Source: Chloroflexota bacterium (GTDB lineage: Bacteria; Chloroflexota; Dormibacteria; Dormibacterales; Dormibacteraceae). Taken from it: a stretch of DNA of 64,000 nucleotides. The DNA lies in assembly GCA_005880315.1 (NCBI GenBank), contig VBHB01000078.1, positions 1 to 64,000 on the forward strand, given 5' to 3'. Positions within the stretch are counted from its first letter, which is position 1. Every line of letters starts with the position of its first letter. Shown here piece after piece: positions 25,953-33,437 of the stretch. A program made the translations under genes and the position numbers. The notes below the pieces were generated by a model. It was not told where the DNA came from and did no database searches. It saw nothing but the letters and a program-made list of their open reading frames with translations.

Positions 25953-26309
25953 ATGATCAACAAGGTGATACTCATCGGCAATCTCACAGCGGACCCGGAG
26001 GTCCGCGCCACGCCAAAAGGCGTTTACGTCGCCAACGTGCGAATGGCGACCAACACGTACATAGGCAAGGACGAATCCGGCAACGCGAAGCAGGCGACGG
26101 AATTCCACCACCTGGTGCTCTTCGCGAGGCTGGCTGAGGTCGCCGGCGAATACCTGCGCAAGGGCAAGCAGATCTACGTCGAAGGCCGGCTGCAAACGAG
26201 CTCATGGGACGACGCCGCGTCGGGCGCCAAGAAGTACCGAACCGAGGTGATCGTCGAAGACATGAAGATGCTCGGCGGCAAGCCGCAGGAGGCGACCGCG
26301 GCGGCCTAG
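25953..26309 (+). CDS. ssb: Single-stranded DNA-binding protein
   Basis: A 118-residue SSB. The OB fold covers the whole protein, from MINKVILIGNLTADPEVR to VEGRLQTSSW and YRTEVIVEDMKMLG. A strong CAGGAGG site precedes the ATG. There is almost no acidic C-terminal tail (it ends QEATAAA), unlike replicative SSBs whose DDIPF-type tip recruits partners. The link with the transfer-like genes upstream, and the missing tip, suggest a secondary SSB. Confidence 0.88.
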   Translation: MINKVILIGNLTADPEVRATPKGVYVANVRMATNTYIGKDESGNAKQATEFHHLVLFARLAEVAGEYLRKGKQIYVEGRLQTSSWDDAASGAKKYRTEVIVEDMKMLGGKPQEATAAA

Positions 26310-26950
26310 CTTGCCACCGCCAGGGAGAGCACGAGCAGGGCCTGGCCGGCCTGGTACATGACGATGTTCACCGGCTGGCCCCAGCGCACGGGCTTGACGA
26401 AGCGGTACCACGCAAAGATCACGTCGGAATAGAAGAAGAGCAAGCCGCCCGCGGCCGCGACCAGGTTGCCGCTGGCGGTCGCGCTCACCGTCATCAGCGA
26501 GATGACGATCGCGTACGCGATGACCGGGTTACGCAGCCGGGCGCGGCTCGTGCCCTGCAACGCGGCGAGGACCCGGTGCAGAAAGAGGCTGGCGGTGGCG
26601 ATCACGATCGCGAGGCCTGCCAGCAGGCCCAGGGCGCTGAAGCCGGCGAACCGGAAACCGCCGGCGTACGCGAGGTGGCCGGCAAGAAACGCGACGATGC
26701 CGGGCAGAAGGTAGGTGTCGGGCAGCATCAGGAAGACGTCGCCGGCAAGCCCGAGGGCGAGGGCGGCCACAAATAGGGCCCGCTCGCCCTGGCTGGCAGG
26801 GTGGAGGACCAATGCGGCCAGGATCAAGAACACCATGACCGCGGGCTTGGTCGCGTACTCGAGGCGCTTGTCGTGGCGGAGGATCGAGATCATGTCGCCG
26901 GCCGATGCCAGGGCGGCCAGCCCGAAGGCGCCCCAGGCGAGCGAGTTCAT
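26306..26950 (-). CDS. YhhN/TMEM86-family membrane protein (lysoplasmalogenase-like)
   Basis: A 214-residue protein with about eight hydrophobic segments, of the YhhN family whose animal members (TMEM86) hydrolyse lysoplasmalogen. It has the family's GDVFLMLPD segment and the later YSDVIFAWYRF. The ATG at 26950 is 6 nt after GATACT, a leaderless arrangement; the track start at 27364 is a shadow. It overlaps the convergent ssb gene by 4 nt. The bacterial substrate is unproven. Confidence 0.78.
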   Translation of the reverse strand: MNSLAWGAFGLAALASAGDMISILRHDKRLEYATKPAVMVFLILAALVLHPASQGERALFVAALALGLAGDVFLMLPDTYLLPGIVAFLAGHLAYAGGFRFAGFSALGLLAGLAIVIATASLFLHRVLAALQGTSRARLRNPVIAYAIVISLMTVSATASGNLVAAAGGLLFFYSDVIFAWYRFVKPVRWGQPVNIVMYQAGQALLVLSLAVAS

Positions 26951-26956
26951 ACCCTG

Positions 26957-26962
26957 AGTATC
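26957..26962 (-). promoter_or_regulatory. Promoter -10 hexamer of the YhhN-type gene
   Basis: On the minus strand GATACT lies 6 nt before the ATG at 26950 with no ribosome binding site, indicating a leaderless mRNA. The divergent gene at 27009 starts only 58 nt away. Confidence 0.45.
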
Positions 26963-27008
26963 ATGGCCGCCTTGCGCCGTGGGGTGCCTGGGCGTAATGA
27001 TGTAATCC

Positions 27009-27515
27009 GTGACCGAAGACATCGGCGCCTGGTTCGCAAACCGGGTGCCCAAGACCTGGTTCGCGGGACCGCCCGAGGTGAGCTCCGACAGCGAGGAGAT
27101 CCTGGTCATCGGGGACCTGCCGGACGTAGAGCTTGCCGGCGGGACCTCGACCGAGGCGCGCGAGGCGGCGCGGGTGGCCCGGATCGACCGCTTCCGCGAA
27201 GAAACGCGGGACGAGCGCGTCAAGATCGCCCGCGACGCCGAACGCCGGTTCCGGCGGAAGGTGGCGTGGGGCGCCCGGTGCGGCGAGGAAACCAGGATCT
27301 TCACCACGCTCAGCCTCCCTGTCATGACCCGCCTACGGATGCCTGAGCGGGCAGTGCTCGACACACTGGTCGCGGCTGGGGTCGCACGCAGCCGGAGCGA
27401 TGCGCTGGCGTGGTGCGTCCGGCTGGTCGGGATGCATCAGTCGGACTGGCTCAAGGGCTTGCGGGACGCCCTGGTCAAAGTCGACGAGGCGCGTGGCAAG
27501 GGCCCTCTGAACTAG
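27009..27515 (+). CDS. Conserved hypothetical protein with RHH-like C-terminus
   Basis: A 168-residue soluble protein I do not recognise by name. Residues 48-95 form a long charged helix (EAREAARVARIDRFREETRD). Residues 100-145 (SLPVMTRLRMPERAVLDTLV to SRSDALAWCVRLV) resemble a strand followed by two helices, as in ribbon-helix-helix folds. It starts at a GTG with no Shine-Dalgarno sequence; an AATGAT hexamer 7 nt upstream would suit a leaderless start. Function unknown. Confidence 0.6.
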   Translation: MTEDIGAWFANRVPKTWFAGPPEVSSDSEEILVIGDLPDVELAGGTSTEAREAARVARIDRFREETRDERVKIARDAERRFRRKVAWGARCGEETRIFTTLSLPVMTRLRMPERAVLDTLVAAGVARSRSDALAWCVRLVGMHQSDWLKGLRDALVKVDEARGKGPLN

Positions 27516-27573
27516 CTTCAATCAGGCCCGAGCGCAATTACAGGGCTGGACCGGCGTCGGGACGGTTGATACT

Positions 27574-29097
27574 GTGCGCGACTTGGGTGCCAGGAACGGC
27601 CACCAACACGTTGTGATCGTCGGCGCCGGCCCGGCCGGGCTGACCGCGGCCTATGAGCTGATGAAGCACGACGTCCCGACCACGGTGATCGAAAAAGACC
27701 CGACCTACGTGGGCGGGCTGGCTCGCACGGTCGAGCACAAGGGCTACCGGTTCGACATCGGAGGCCACCGGTTCTTCTCCAAGAACCAGGAGGTCGAAGA
27801 CCTCTGGACCGAGATCCTCGGCCCGGAGATGCTGACGCGGGACCGCCTTTCGCGTATCTACTACCGAGGACGCTATTTCGCGTATCCGCTCAAGGCAGCC
27901 AACGCGCTCTGGAACCTGGGGCCGCTGGAGACGGTCAGATGCATGGCGAGCTACGCGAAGGCGCGGATGACACCCGTCAAGGATCCACGCAGCTTCGAGG
28001 ACTGGACCCGAAACCAGTTTGGCTTTCGCCTCTACAACATCTTCTTCAAGACGTACACGGAGAAGGTGTGGGGGATCAGCACCAAAGAGCTCTCGGCGGA
28101 TTGGGCCGCACAGCGCATCAAGAGCCTCGACATGTGGCTCGTCCTGAAGAGCGCCCTGTTGCCGCATCGCAAGCCCGCCAATCGAGGCGACCTGGTCACG
28201 ACCTTGATCGACAGCTTCCGCTATCCGCGGCTGGGGCCGGGGCAGATGTGGGAGCGGGTGGCCGAGATGCGTCGCGCCCGGGGCGAGCCGGTGCTGATGG
28301 GCCGGACGGTCGACCGCATCAAGCACGACCAGGGGCGCGTCACGACGGTCGTTACGAGAACAGTGTCAGGCGCCGTGGAGGAGCACAAGGGCAGCGACTT
28401 CATCTCGAGCATGCCGATCCGCGAGCTCGTCTCGCGGCTCGACCCACCAGCGCCCGAAAAGGTGCGCCGGGCGGCCGACAGTCTTGGCTATCGCGACTTC
28501 ATCAGCGTCGCGGTGATGATCGACCGCGCCGACGTGTTCCCCGACAACTGGATCTATATCCACGATCCGACTGTCAAGGTCGGGCGTATCCAGAACTTCA
28601 AGAACTGGAGCCCGGACATGGTCCCCGACCAGGGCAAGACTTGCCTTGGCCTCGAGTATTTCTGCTTCGAGGGAGATGGGATGTGGACGTCAAGCGATAG
28701 AGAGCTCATCGAGCGCGCGCGCACAGAGCTGGCCCAGCTTGGCATCTGCAGACCGGAAGAGATCTTCGACGGTGTGGTGGTGAGGCAGCGCAAGGCCTAT
28801 CCCGTTTATGACGACGTCTATCAGGCAAAAGTGGACGTCATCCGCGATTACATCAGCGCCCACCTCACCAACCTGCAGCTGGCCGGGCGCAATGGGATGC
28901 ACAAGTACAACAACCAGGACCACTCGATGATGACCGCGCTGTTGGTGGCGCGAAACATCGTGTCAGGGGGCGGCTTCGACCCCTGGAAAGTGAATGCCGA
29001 CGCGGTCTACCACGAGGAATCGCGGGTTGGGGACAAAGACCTCACCGGACGGCAGGTGCCGGAGCGAATCGCTGCCGGTGCGGCGCCGAAGAGCTAG
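27574..29097 (+). CDS. FAD-dependent oxidoreductase (protoporphyrinogen oxidase/UDP-galactopyranose mutase-like)
   Basis: A 507-residue flavoprotein with the N-terminal dinucleotide fold VVIVGAGPAGLTAAYEL, then YVGGLARTVEHKGYRFDIGGHRFF, which is characteristic of amine oxidase/UDP-galactopyranose mutase-like enzymes, and YNIFFKTYTEKVWG. The C-terminus has GRNGMHKYNNQDHSM. The start is uncertain: GTG 27574 directly abuts a GATACT hexamer, and TTG 27583 or GTG 27613 are alternatives. The substrate is unknown; a role in cell-surface sugar or lipid metabolism is a guess from relatives. Confidence 0.78.
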   Translation: MRDLGARNGHQHVVIVGAGPAGLTAAYELMKHDVPTTVIEKDPTYVGGLARTVEHKGYRFDIGGHRFFSKNQEVEDLWTEILGPEMLTRDRLSRIYYRGRYFAYPLKAANALWNLGPLETVRCMASYAKARMTPVKDPRSFEDWTRNQFGFRLYNIFFKTYTEKVWGISTKELSADWAAQRIKSLDMWLVLKSALLPHRKPANRGDLVTTLIDSFRYPRLGPGQMWERVAEMRRARGEPVLMGRTVDRIKHDQGRVTTVVTRTVSGAVEEHKGSDFISSMPIRELVSRLDPPAPEKVRRAADSLGYRDFISVAVMIDRADVFPDNWIYIHDPTVKVGRIQNFKNWSPDMVPDQGKTCLGLEYFCFEGDGMWTSSDRELIERARTELAQLGICRPEEIFDGVVVRQRKAYPVYDDVYQAKVDVIRDYISAHLTNLQLAGRNGMHKYNNQDHSMMTALLVARNIVSGGGFDPWKVNADAVYHEESRVGDKDLTGRQVPERIAAGAAPKS

Positions 29098-29297
29098 GCG
29101 GTCTTCGGCCTCGCGAAGTTCGCGGCGACGAAGCTGGCCACTGCCAGCACCGCGAAGAGGATCGCATGCTTGAAATGCGGGCCCGAGCTCGTGGATGCAA
29201 AGAGCTGCAGCACGCCCAGCGCATAGAGAGCGGCAACGATCAGAAAAACAACTCCCAAAACCGCCAGGCCGATCGCGAACGGGCTCGATTTCATCAC
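29094..29297 (-). CDS. Small two-TM membrane protein
   Basis: A 67-residue protein with two hydrophobic helices (AIGLAVLGVVFLIVAALYAL and HAILFAVLAVASFVAANFA). It starts at GTG/ATG codons overlapping the uppP stop and is therefore the last gene of the uppP operon. It is not recognised as any family. It overlaps the end of the convergent oxidoreductase gene by 4 nt. Confidence 0.6.
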   Translation of the reverse strand: MMKSSPFAIGLAVLGVVFLIVAALYALGVLQLFASTSSGPHFKHAILFAVLAVASFVAANFARPKTA

Positions 29298-30166
29298 AGG
29301 CTGAAATGTAACAAAGCCAGGCTGGCGACACCGGCCGCAACGCAGTACCAGCCGTACGGGTCGAGGCGTCCGGACCGGAAGTAACGCAAGAGAAATCGCG
29401 CGCTCGCGTAGGCCGCGAGGCCGGACAGCACCGCGGCCGCCAGGTACTCACCAAGCGGGACGCCAGTCGAGAAGAGCTGCGGCACCTCGACGATGCCGGC
29501 GCCCAGGATCGTCGGCGTGGCGAGCAGGAACGAGAAGCGCGCGGCCTCCTGATGACGGAGCCCGGCCAGCAGGCCGCCGCCGATCGTGACTCCTGAGCGC
29601 GAGATTCCGGGCAGGAACGCGAGCGCCTGGCAGGCGCCGATCACAGCCGCCGCAAAAAAGCTGATCCGCTCGGCCTGCGCGAAGCTCAGCTCCTGTTCCT
29701 CGCGGGGCTTGGTGTCGAGCGCCGCGCGACGCTCCGCACGCCGCCGGAGCTGCTCGAACGCGAAGAGCAAGACGCCGTTGACGACCAGGAATCCCGCCGC
29801 GACGTACGCGCTCGCGAAGAGCGACTTGATGCGGGTTTCGAAAAAGACGCCGAGGATTGCGGCCGGGATCGTCCCGGTCAGCAGCAGCATGGCGAGCCGT
29901 TCGGCGGGCGTCGTGATGCTGCCGCGGACGGCGGCTGTGAAAAAACCGCGACTGATCTCGATCCACTGCGAGCGGTAGAGCACCAGCAACGCGCCAGCCG
30001 TGCCCAGGTGAAGCAGGACGAGAAAGGGCACGAACGTCGGATCCGATTGCTTGAAGCTCCAGTGCAGGAGGCTCGGGATGATCACCGAATGTCCGAGTGA
30101 CGAAACCGGGAACAGCTCGGTAGCGCCCTGCAGCAGGCCCATGAACAGCGCCTGCGCCAGATTCAC
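29294..30166 (-). CDS. uppP: Undecaprenyl-diphosphate phosphatase
   Basis: A 290-residue BacA-type membrane phosphatase that recycles the lipid carrier of peptidoglycan synthesis and gives bacitracin resistance. The two conserved motifs are present: LLQGATELFPVSSLGHSVI near the N-terminus and FLPGISRSGVTIGGGLLAGL. About eight membrane segments are seen. The start is a GTG overlapping the stop of the preceding small gene (GTGA). Confidence 0.92.
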   Translation of the reverse strand: MNLAQALFMGLLQGATELFPVSSLGHSVIIPSLLHWSFKQSDPTFVPFLVLLHLGTAGALLVLYRSQWIEISRGFFTAAVRGSITTPAERLAMLLLTGTIPAAILGVFFETRIKSLFASAYVAAGFLVVNGVLLFAFEQLRRRAERRAALDTKPREEQELSFAQAERISFFAAAVIGACQALAFLPGISRSGVTIGGGLLAGLRHQEAARFSFLLATPTILGAGIVEVPQLFSTGVPLGEYLAAAVLSGLAAYASARFLLRYFRSGRLDPYGWYCVAAGVASLALLHFSL

Positions 30167-30456
30167 TTAGGCGAGAGCTTTTCTATGGCCTGAGCAAGCA
30201 GCCGCCGGGAATCATCGAACTCTCGATGGACCGCCTGGTCCTCAGCTCGCTCCAGGATCGCCACGACTTCCGCCCAGCGATCGGCATCACGTTCCTGCAG
30301 GGCCGCGCGCACCTGACCAATTGTTTGTGTCGCGAACAGGAGGCCACCGCCGGGGTTGTCGAGGATCTCGCCGGCAAGCTCCAGCTGCCGGCCGGCCCAC
30401 GGGATCACCTGGTCTTTTGGCTGCGTCTCCAGCTTCTTCGGGCGCAGGACTTCCAT
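30163..30456 (-). CDS. Small conserved helical protein upstream of uppP
   Basis: A 97-residue soluble protein, mostly helical after residue 25, with no recognised domain. I use the ATG at 30456 because AATAGT lies 6 nt before it, the local leaderless pattern. That promoter falls in the last codons of the GNAT gene. Its overlap with uppP suggests a linked role, but none can be assigned. Confidence 0.6.
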   Translation of the reverse strand: MEVLRPKKLETQPKDQVIPWAGRQLELAGEILDNPGGGLLFATQTIGQVRAALQERDADRWAEVVAILERAEDQAVHREFDDSRRLLAQAIEKLSPK

Positions 30457-30462
30457 GGCAGA

Positions 30463-30468
30463 ACTATT
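30463..30468 (-). promoter_or_regulatory. Promoter -10 hexamer of the small-protein/uppP operon
   Basis: On the minus strand AATAGT lies 6 nt before the ATG at 30456. No Shine-Dalgarno sequence is present, so the uppP operon mRNA probably starts at that codon. Confidence 0.4.
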
Positions 30469-30943
30469 GTCGGGCAAGACCCGAGAGCGCCTCGCCGGTC
30501 AAGCGATAGATGGTCCAGTCGGAATTCGGCCGTGCCCCGAGTCGCTCATAGAAGCGGATCGCCTCTCGATTCCAGTCGAGCACCGCCCACTCGAGGCGTC
30601 CGCAGCCGCGCTCGACGGCGAGGCGGGCGAGACTCGCCAGAAGCAGCCGGCCGATGCCCTTGCTGCGGTGCTCCGGCATCACGAACAGGTCCTCGAGGTA
30701 GATGCCGGGACGCCCGAGGAAGGTCGAGAAGTTGTGGAAGAAGAGCGCGAAGCCAACGGCGAGGCCCTCGTCCTCGGCCAGCAGGACCTCGGCGTACTGC
30801 CGTTCGCCAAACAGCGCGGTGGCAAGCAGGTCCTCCGTCATCACCACCTCGTGCTCCAGCTTCTCGAAGCGGGCGAGACCGCGAATCAGCTCGGCGATGA
30901 CGGGCACGTCGTCCTGGATCGCGGGCCGGATGCTTACCGTCAT
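30464..30943 (-). CDS. GNAT N-acetyltransferase (diamine acetyltransferase-like)
   Basis: A 159-residue acetyltransferase. The acetyl-CoA loop is in FVMPEHRSKGIGRLLLASLA, preceded by the strand IYLEDL, and FYERLGAR marks the last motif. LEDLFV and the acidic N-terminal helix resemble spermidine/spermine acetyltransferases, but the substrate is not certain. The ATG at 30943 follows directly after the hairpin at 30951-30977, which fills most of the gap to the DUF3052 gene. Confidence 0.82.
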   Translation of the reverse strand: MTVSIRPAIQDDVPVIAELIRGLARFEKLEHEVVMTEDLLATALFGERQYAEVLLAEDEGLAVGFALFFHNFSTFLGRPGIYLEDLFVMPEHRSKGIGRLLLASLARLAVERGCGRLEWAVLDWNREAIRFYERLGARPNSDWTIYRLTGEALSGLARQ

Positions 30944-30950
30944 CCGAGGC

Positions 30951-30977
30951 CCCCGCAAAATCGAAGATTTTGTGGGG
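30951..30977. repeat. Short intergenic hairpin of the ccccgcnaaatc family
   Basis: ccccgcaaaatc, loop gaa, gattttgtgggg is a 12-bp stem with one G-U pair. It fills most of the 37-nt gap between two minus-strand genes. Its core matches the hairpins at 531-557, 55097-55124 and 61983-62010 (four C, GC-rich step, AATC, short loop, and the complement). Confidence 0.6.
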
Positions 30978-30980
30978 TTT

Positions 30981-31400
30981 TCATTTGGGTCGGTCGCGCA
31001 AGCGGTAGACGAACCGCATGGCGCCGTGCGTATCCGAAAAGCTCGCGATCTTGTTGTCGACCAGCCCCGCCGCCAGGCCGGCGCCGATGAGGTCGGTGTC
31101 GCGGAGCGGGCCGCGTCCACCCTTTGCGCGCACCACCCAGACCGCGCCGTTGGGCTCTATCCACTCCTTGACCTCGCGAAGGCGCTCCAGGTCAGTGGCG
31201 TCGTCGGCCCCCATGAAGACGAGGTCGACCTTCGAGCGCGGCTTGCGGGTGACGACGTCAGCCGTGCGCTCCTTGACCTGTCTTATGAAACCAGGGTCGT
31301 CGAGGTTGACGATCGCGACCTTCGAGCCGGGCTTCACGCCCAGCTTGTCGAGCAGCGGCCGGGTCGAGACGCCGTCAGCGCTCGCGGGCTTGGCTGCCAT
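30981..31400 (-). CDS. DUF3052 family protein
   Basis: A 139-residue protein of the DUF3052 family, common in actinobacteria and relatives. It has the typical LLDKLGVKPGSKVAIVNL, a central VDLVFMGADD, GAVWVVRAKGG and the C-terminal GLVDNKIASFSDTHGAMRFVYR. The fold resembles a methyltransferase without an obvious SAM motif, and the function is not known. The ATG at 31400 has GAGGTGG upstream and overlaps the end of the membrane protein gene. Confidence 0.82.
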   Translation of the reverse strand: MAAKPASADGVSTRPLLDKLGVKPGSKVAIVNLDDPGFIRQVKERTADVVTRKPRSKVDLVFMGADDATDLERLREVKEWIEPNGAVWVVRAKGGRGPLRDTDLIGAGLAAGLVDNKIASFSDTHGAMRFVYRLRDRPK

Positions 31401-31596
31401 TGCCACCTCGAATCGCGCCAAACACGATGACGCCGACCAGCCACCCGGCGTACGCGCCCGCCAGCGTCAGCACCACTAAAGGCAGGTCGCTCGCGACCCG
31501 GCTGTCCAGCAGAAGCCCGAGACCGATGAAGCCGGCCAGCACGACGGCGCCGGCAAGGATCCCGATCACCGCGCCGGCCAGGTTCGCGGCGTTCAG
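31375..31596 (-). CDS. Small two-TM protein, AtpZ/AtpI-like, probable CTG start
   Basis: A 73-residue protein with two membrane helices joined by a short loop containing GLGLLLDSRVASDLP, similar to AtpZ/AtpI accessory proteins. The frame runs back to a CTG at 31596 that overlaps the TGA of the MBL-fold gene (CTGA). No ATG, GTG or TTG lies before the GTG at 31569, which would cut into the first helix. No ATP synthase genes are nearby, so the family call is tentative. Confidence 0.5.
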   Translation of the reverse strand: MNAANLAGAVIGILAGAVVLAGFIGLGLLLDSRVASDLPLVVLTLAGAYAGWLVGVIVFGAIRGGNGSQARER

Positions 31597-32282
31597 ACCT
31601 CGATCACCTGCAGGTCCGTCGCGGCGTCTTCGAGCGTGCCGGAGTAGAGGTGGTTGAACATGAAGCGGGTCTTCGGGTGACGCCGCTTCAGGTCCGCTGC
31701 GGACTCCCAGCTCATATGACTGAACACGTCGCCGGGACCGGTCGCCTCCACAATGGCGACATCGGCGCCTTCGACCAGGGCGTCGAGAGGTGCAGTCGCC
31801 TCGGTATCGCCGGAATAGGCGAGGAGGCGACCATTGACCTTGATGCGGTAGCCGTTGCTGCCGCTGCTGCCGTGGTCGAGCCTGATGGTCTCGTAGTCGA
31901 AGCCGGCCGCCGAACCCATCGGCGTGGCGGTCTGGTACGTGACCTTGAACTTGGGGCGCATGACCCTCTTCCAGTCGGGGCCCCAGCTCACGTCCCAGAG
32001 CGCCTCGAGCCTTTCCTCGACCCCCTCTGGCCCGACGAAAGTGAGAGGCCGATCATCGACGAAGACACGATGCAGCACGAAGGTCGGCAGGCCCAATGTG
32101 TGGTCGCCATGGAAATGGGTCAGGAAGACCGCGTCGATCGCACCCGGATCGACGCCGACCCGCTGCATGTGAGGAAGAAGCGGCGCGCCGCCGTCGAGGA
32201 GCAGGCGGCCGTTCACAACGACCGCTCCGTTGTAGCGGTCGGTGGAAAAAGCCGCCCCCGTCCCGAGGAAGGCGAGCTTTAG
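31593..32282 (-). CDS. MBL-fold hydrolase (RNase Z-like) without a standard start codon
   Basis: A metallo-beta-lactamase-fold protein with [14 protein letters not shown] (metal ligands), AYSGDTEAT and a C-terminal FNHLYSGT. The relatives' N-terminus, [21 protein letters not shown], is encoded upstream of the first listed start (GTG 32216) but has no ATG, GTG, TTG or CTG before it. The frame reaches a CTA that overlaps the aldolase stop as CTAA. Either an unusual codon is used or a base differs here; I mark the full conserved frame. The substrate is unknown; many relatives act on RNA or phosphodiesters. Confidence 0.7.
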   Translation of the reverse strand, partial: LKLAFLGTGAAFSTDRYNGAVVVNGRLLLDGGAPLLPHMQRVGVDPGAIDAVFLTHFHGDHTLGLPTFVLHRVFVDDRPLTFVGPEGVEERLEALWDVSWGPDWKRVMRPKFKVTYQTATPMGSAAGFDYETIRLDHGSSGSNGYRIKVNGRLLAYSGDTEATAPLDALVEGADVAIVEATGPGDVFSHMSWESAADLKRRHPKTRFMFNHLYSGTLEDAATDLQVIEV

Positions 32283-33352
32283 GCGATGGTTACCGTCGGG
32301 TCCAGGTAAACGTCCTGGATTGCGTGCAGTAACTCGACTCCCTCCTTCATTGGGCGCTGGAATGACTTCCGGCCGGAGATCAACCCCATGCCCCCCGCAC
32401 GCTTGTTGATAACGGCGGTGCGCACGGCGTCCTTGAGATCGCTCGCGCCGCGAGATTCACCGCCGGAGTTGATGAGGCCAGAGCGGCCCATGAAGCAGTT
32501 GATCACCTGGTAACGACACAGGTCGATGGGATGGTCGGTGGCGAGCTTGTCGTACATGCCGGGTGCGGTCTTGCCGAATCCGATCACCTCGAATCCGCGG
32601 TTGTTGTCCGCGAGCTTCTGTTTGATGATGTCGGCCTCGATCGTCACCCCGAGGTGGTTGGCCTGGCCGGTGAGGTCCGCTGCCGTCTCGTAGTTGACGC
32701 CATCCTTCTTGAAGGCGGAGTTGCGCAGGTAGCACCACAGCACCGTGGCCATGCCCAGCTCGTGGGCTGCGTGGAAGGCGACCGCAATCTCCTGCAGCTG
32801 CCGGTCCGCCTCCGGAGAGCCGAAGTAAATGGTGGCGCCGAGCGCGACAGCGCCCATCTCCCAGGCCTCCTTGACAGTGCCGAACAAAACCTGGTCGTAC
32901 TTGGTCGGGTAGGTGAGTAGCTCGTTGTGGTTGATCTTGCAGATGAATGGGATTCGATGCGCGTAGCGCCGGGCCACCGACCCGAGGATGCCGAAGGTCG
33001 AGGCGACCGCGTTGCAGTTGCCTTCGATCGCCAGCTCGATGACCTTCTCGCCGTCGAAGTAGATGGGGTTGGGGGCAAACGAGGCGCCGGCCGTGTGCTC
33101 GATGCCCTGGTCGACCGGCAGGATCGACAGGTACCCGGTGCGGGCCAGCCGGCCGTGTCCGAACAACGACTGCAGGCTGCGCAGCACCCGAGTCGGGCGG
33201 TCACTGTCCTTCCAGACCCTGTCGACGAAGTCGGGTCCGGGAAGGTGCAGCTGCGAAGCCGGCACCGTCTGACACTTGTGGTGGAGGAGGTCGGACGCCT
33301 CAGCGCCCAGGATCTCCTCCAGCTTCAACGCCCCCTTGGTGACAGTAGCCAT
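32279..33352 (-). CDS. fbaB: Class I fructose-bisphosphate aldolase (DhnA/FbaB type)
   Basis: A 357-residue bacterial/archaeal type class I aldolase of glycolysis and gluconeogenesis. It has [13 protein letters not shown], the central [16 protein letters not shown] and the C-terminal phosphate-binding [12 protein letters not shown]. The last of these is typical of this family and unlike the metal-dependent class II enzymes. AGAGGAA lies before the ATG. It may be co-transcribed with the MBL-fold gene that overlaps its stop. Confidence 0.87.
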   Translation of the reverse strand: MATVTKGALKLEEILGAEASDLLHHKCQTVPASQLHLPGPDFVDRVWKDSDRPTRVLRSLQSLFGHGRLARTGYLSILPVDQGIEHTAGASFAPNPIYFDGEKVIELAIEGNCNAVASTFGILGSVARRYAHRIPFICKINHNELLTYPTKYDQVLFGTVKEAWEMGAVALGATIYFGSPEADRQLQEIAVAFHAAHELGMATVLWCYLRNSAFKKDGVNYETAADLTGQANHLGVTIEADIIKQKLADNNRGFEVIGFGKTAPGMYDKLATDHPIDLCRYQVINCFMGRSGLINSGGESRGASDLKDAVRTAVINKRAGGMGLISGRKSFQRPMKEGVELLHAIQDVYLDPTVTIA

Positions 33353-33423
33353 CAGTTCCTCTTACACATTTGGTTGGTGCGGATATCTCGTCCCGCAGGT
33401 ACTCCGGTTCACTCCCGTCACTC

Positions 33424-33429
33424 TATAGT
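33424..33429 (+). promoter_or_regulatory. Promoter -10 hexamer of the GGDEF gene
   Basis: TATAGT lies 8 nt before the ATG at 33438. There is no ribosome binding site, so the mRNA has at most one or two leader bases. Confidence 0.45.
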
Positions 33430-33437
33430 GCACCGAC

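Noticed and set aside
24233-26309. A complete conjugative element
   Set aside because: No ATPase, coupling protein, relaxase, integrase or attachment site is visible, so only a partial transfer-like cassette is claimed.
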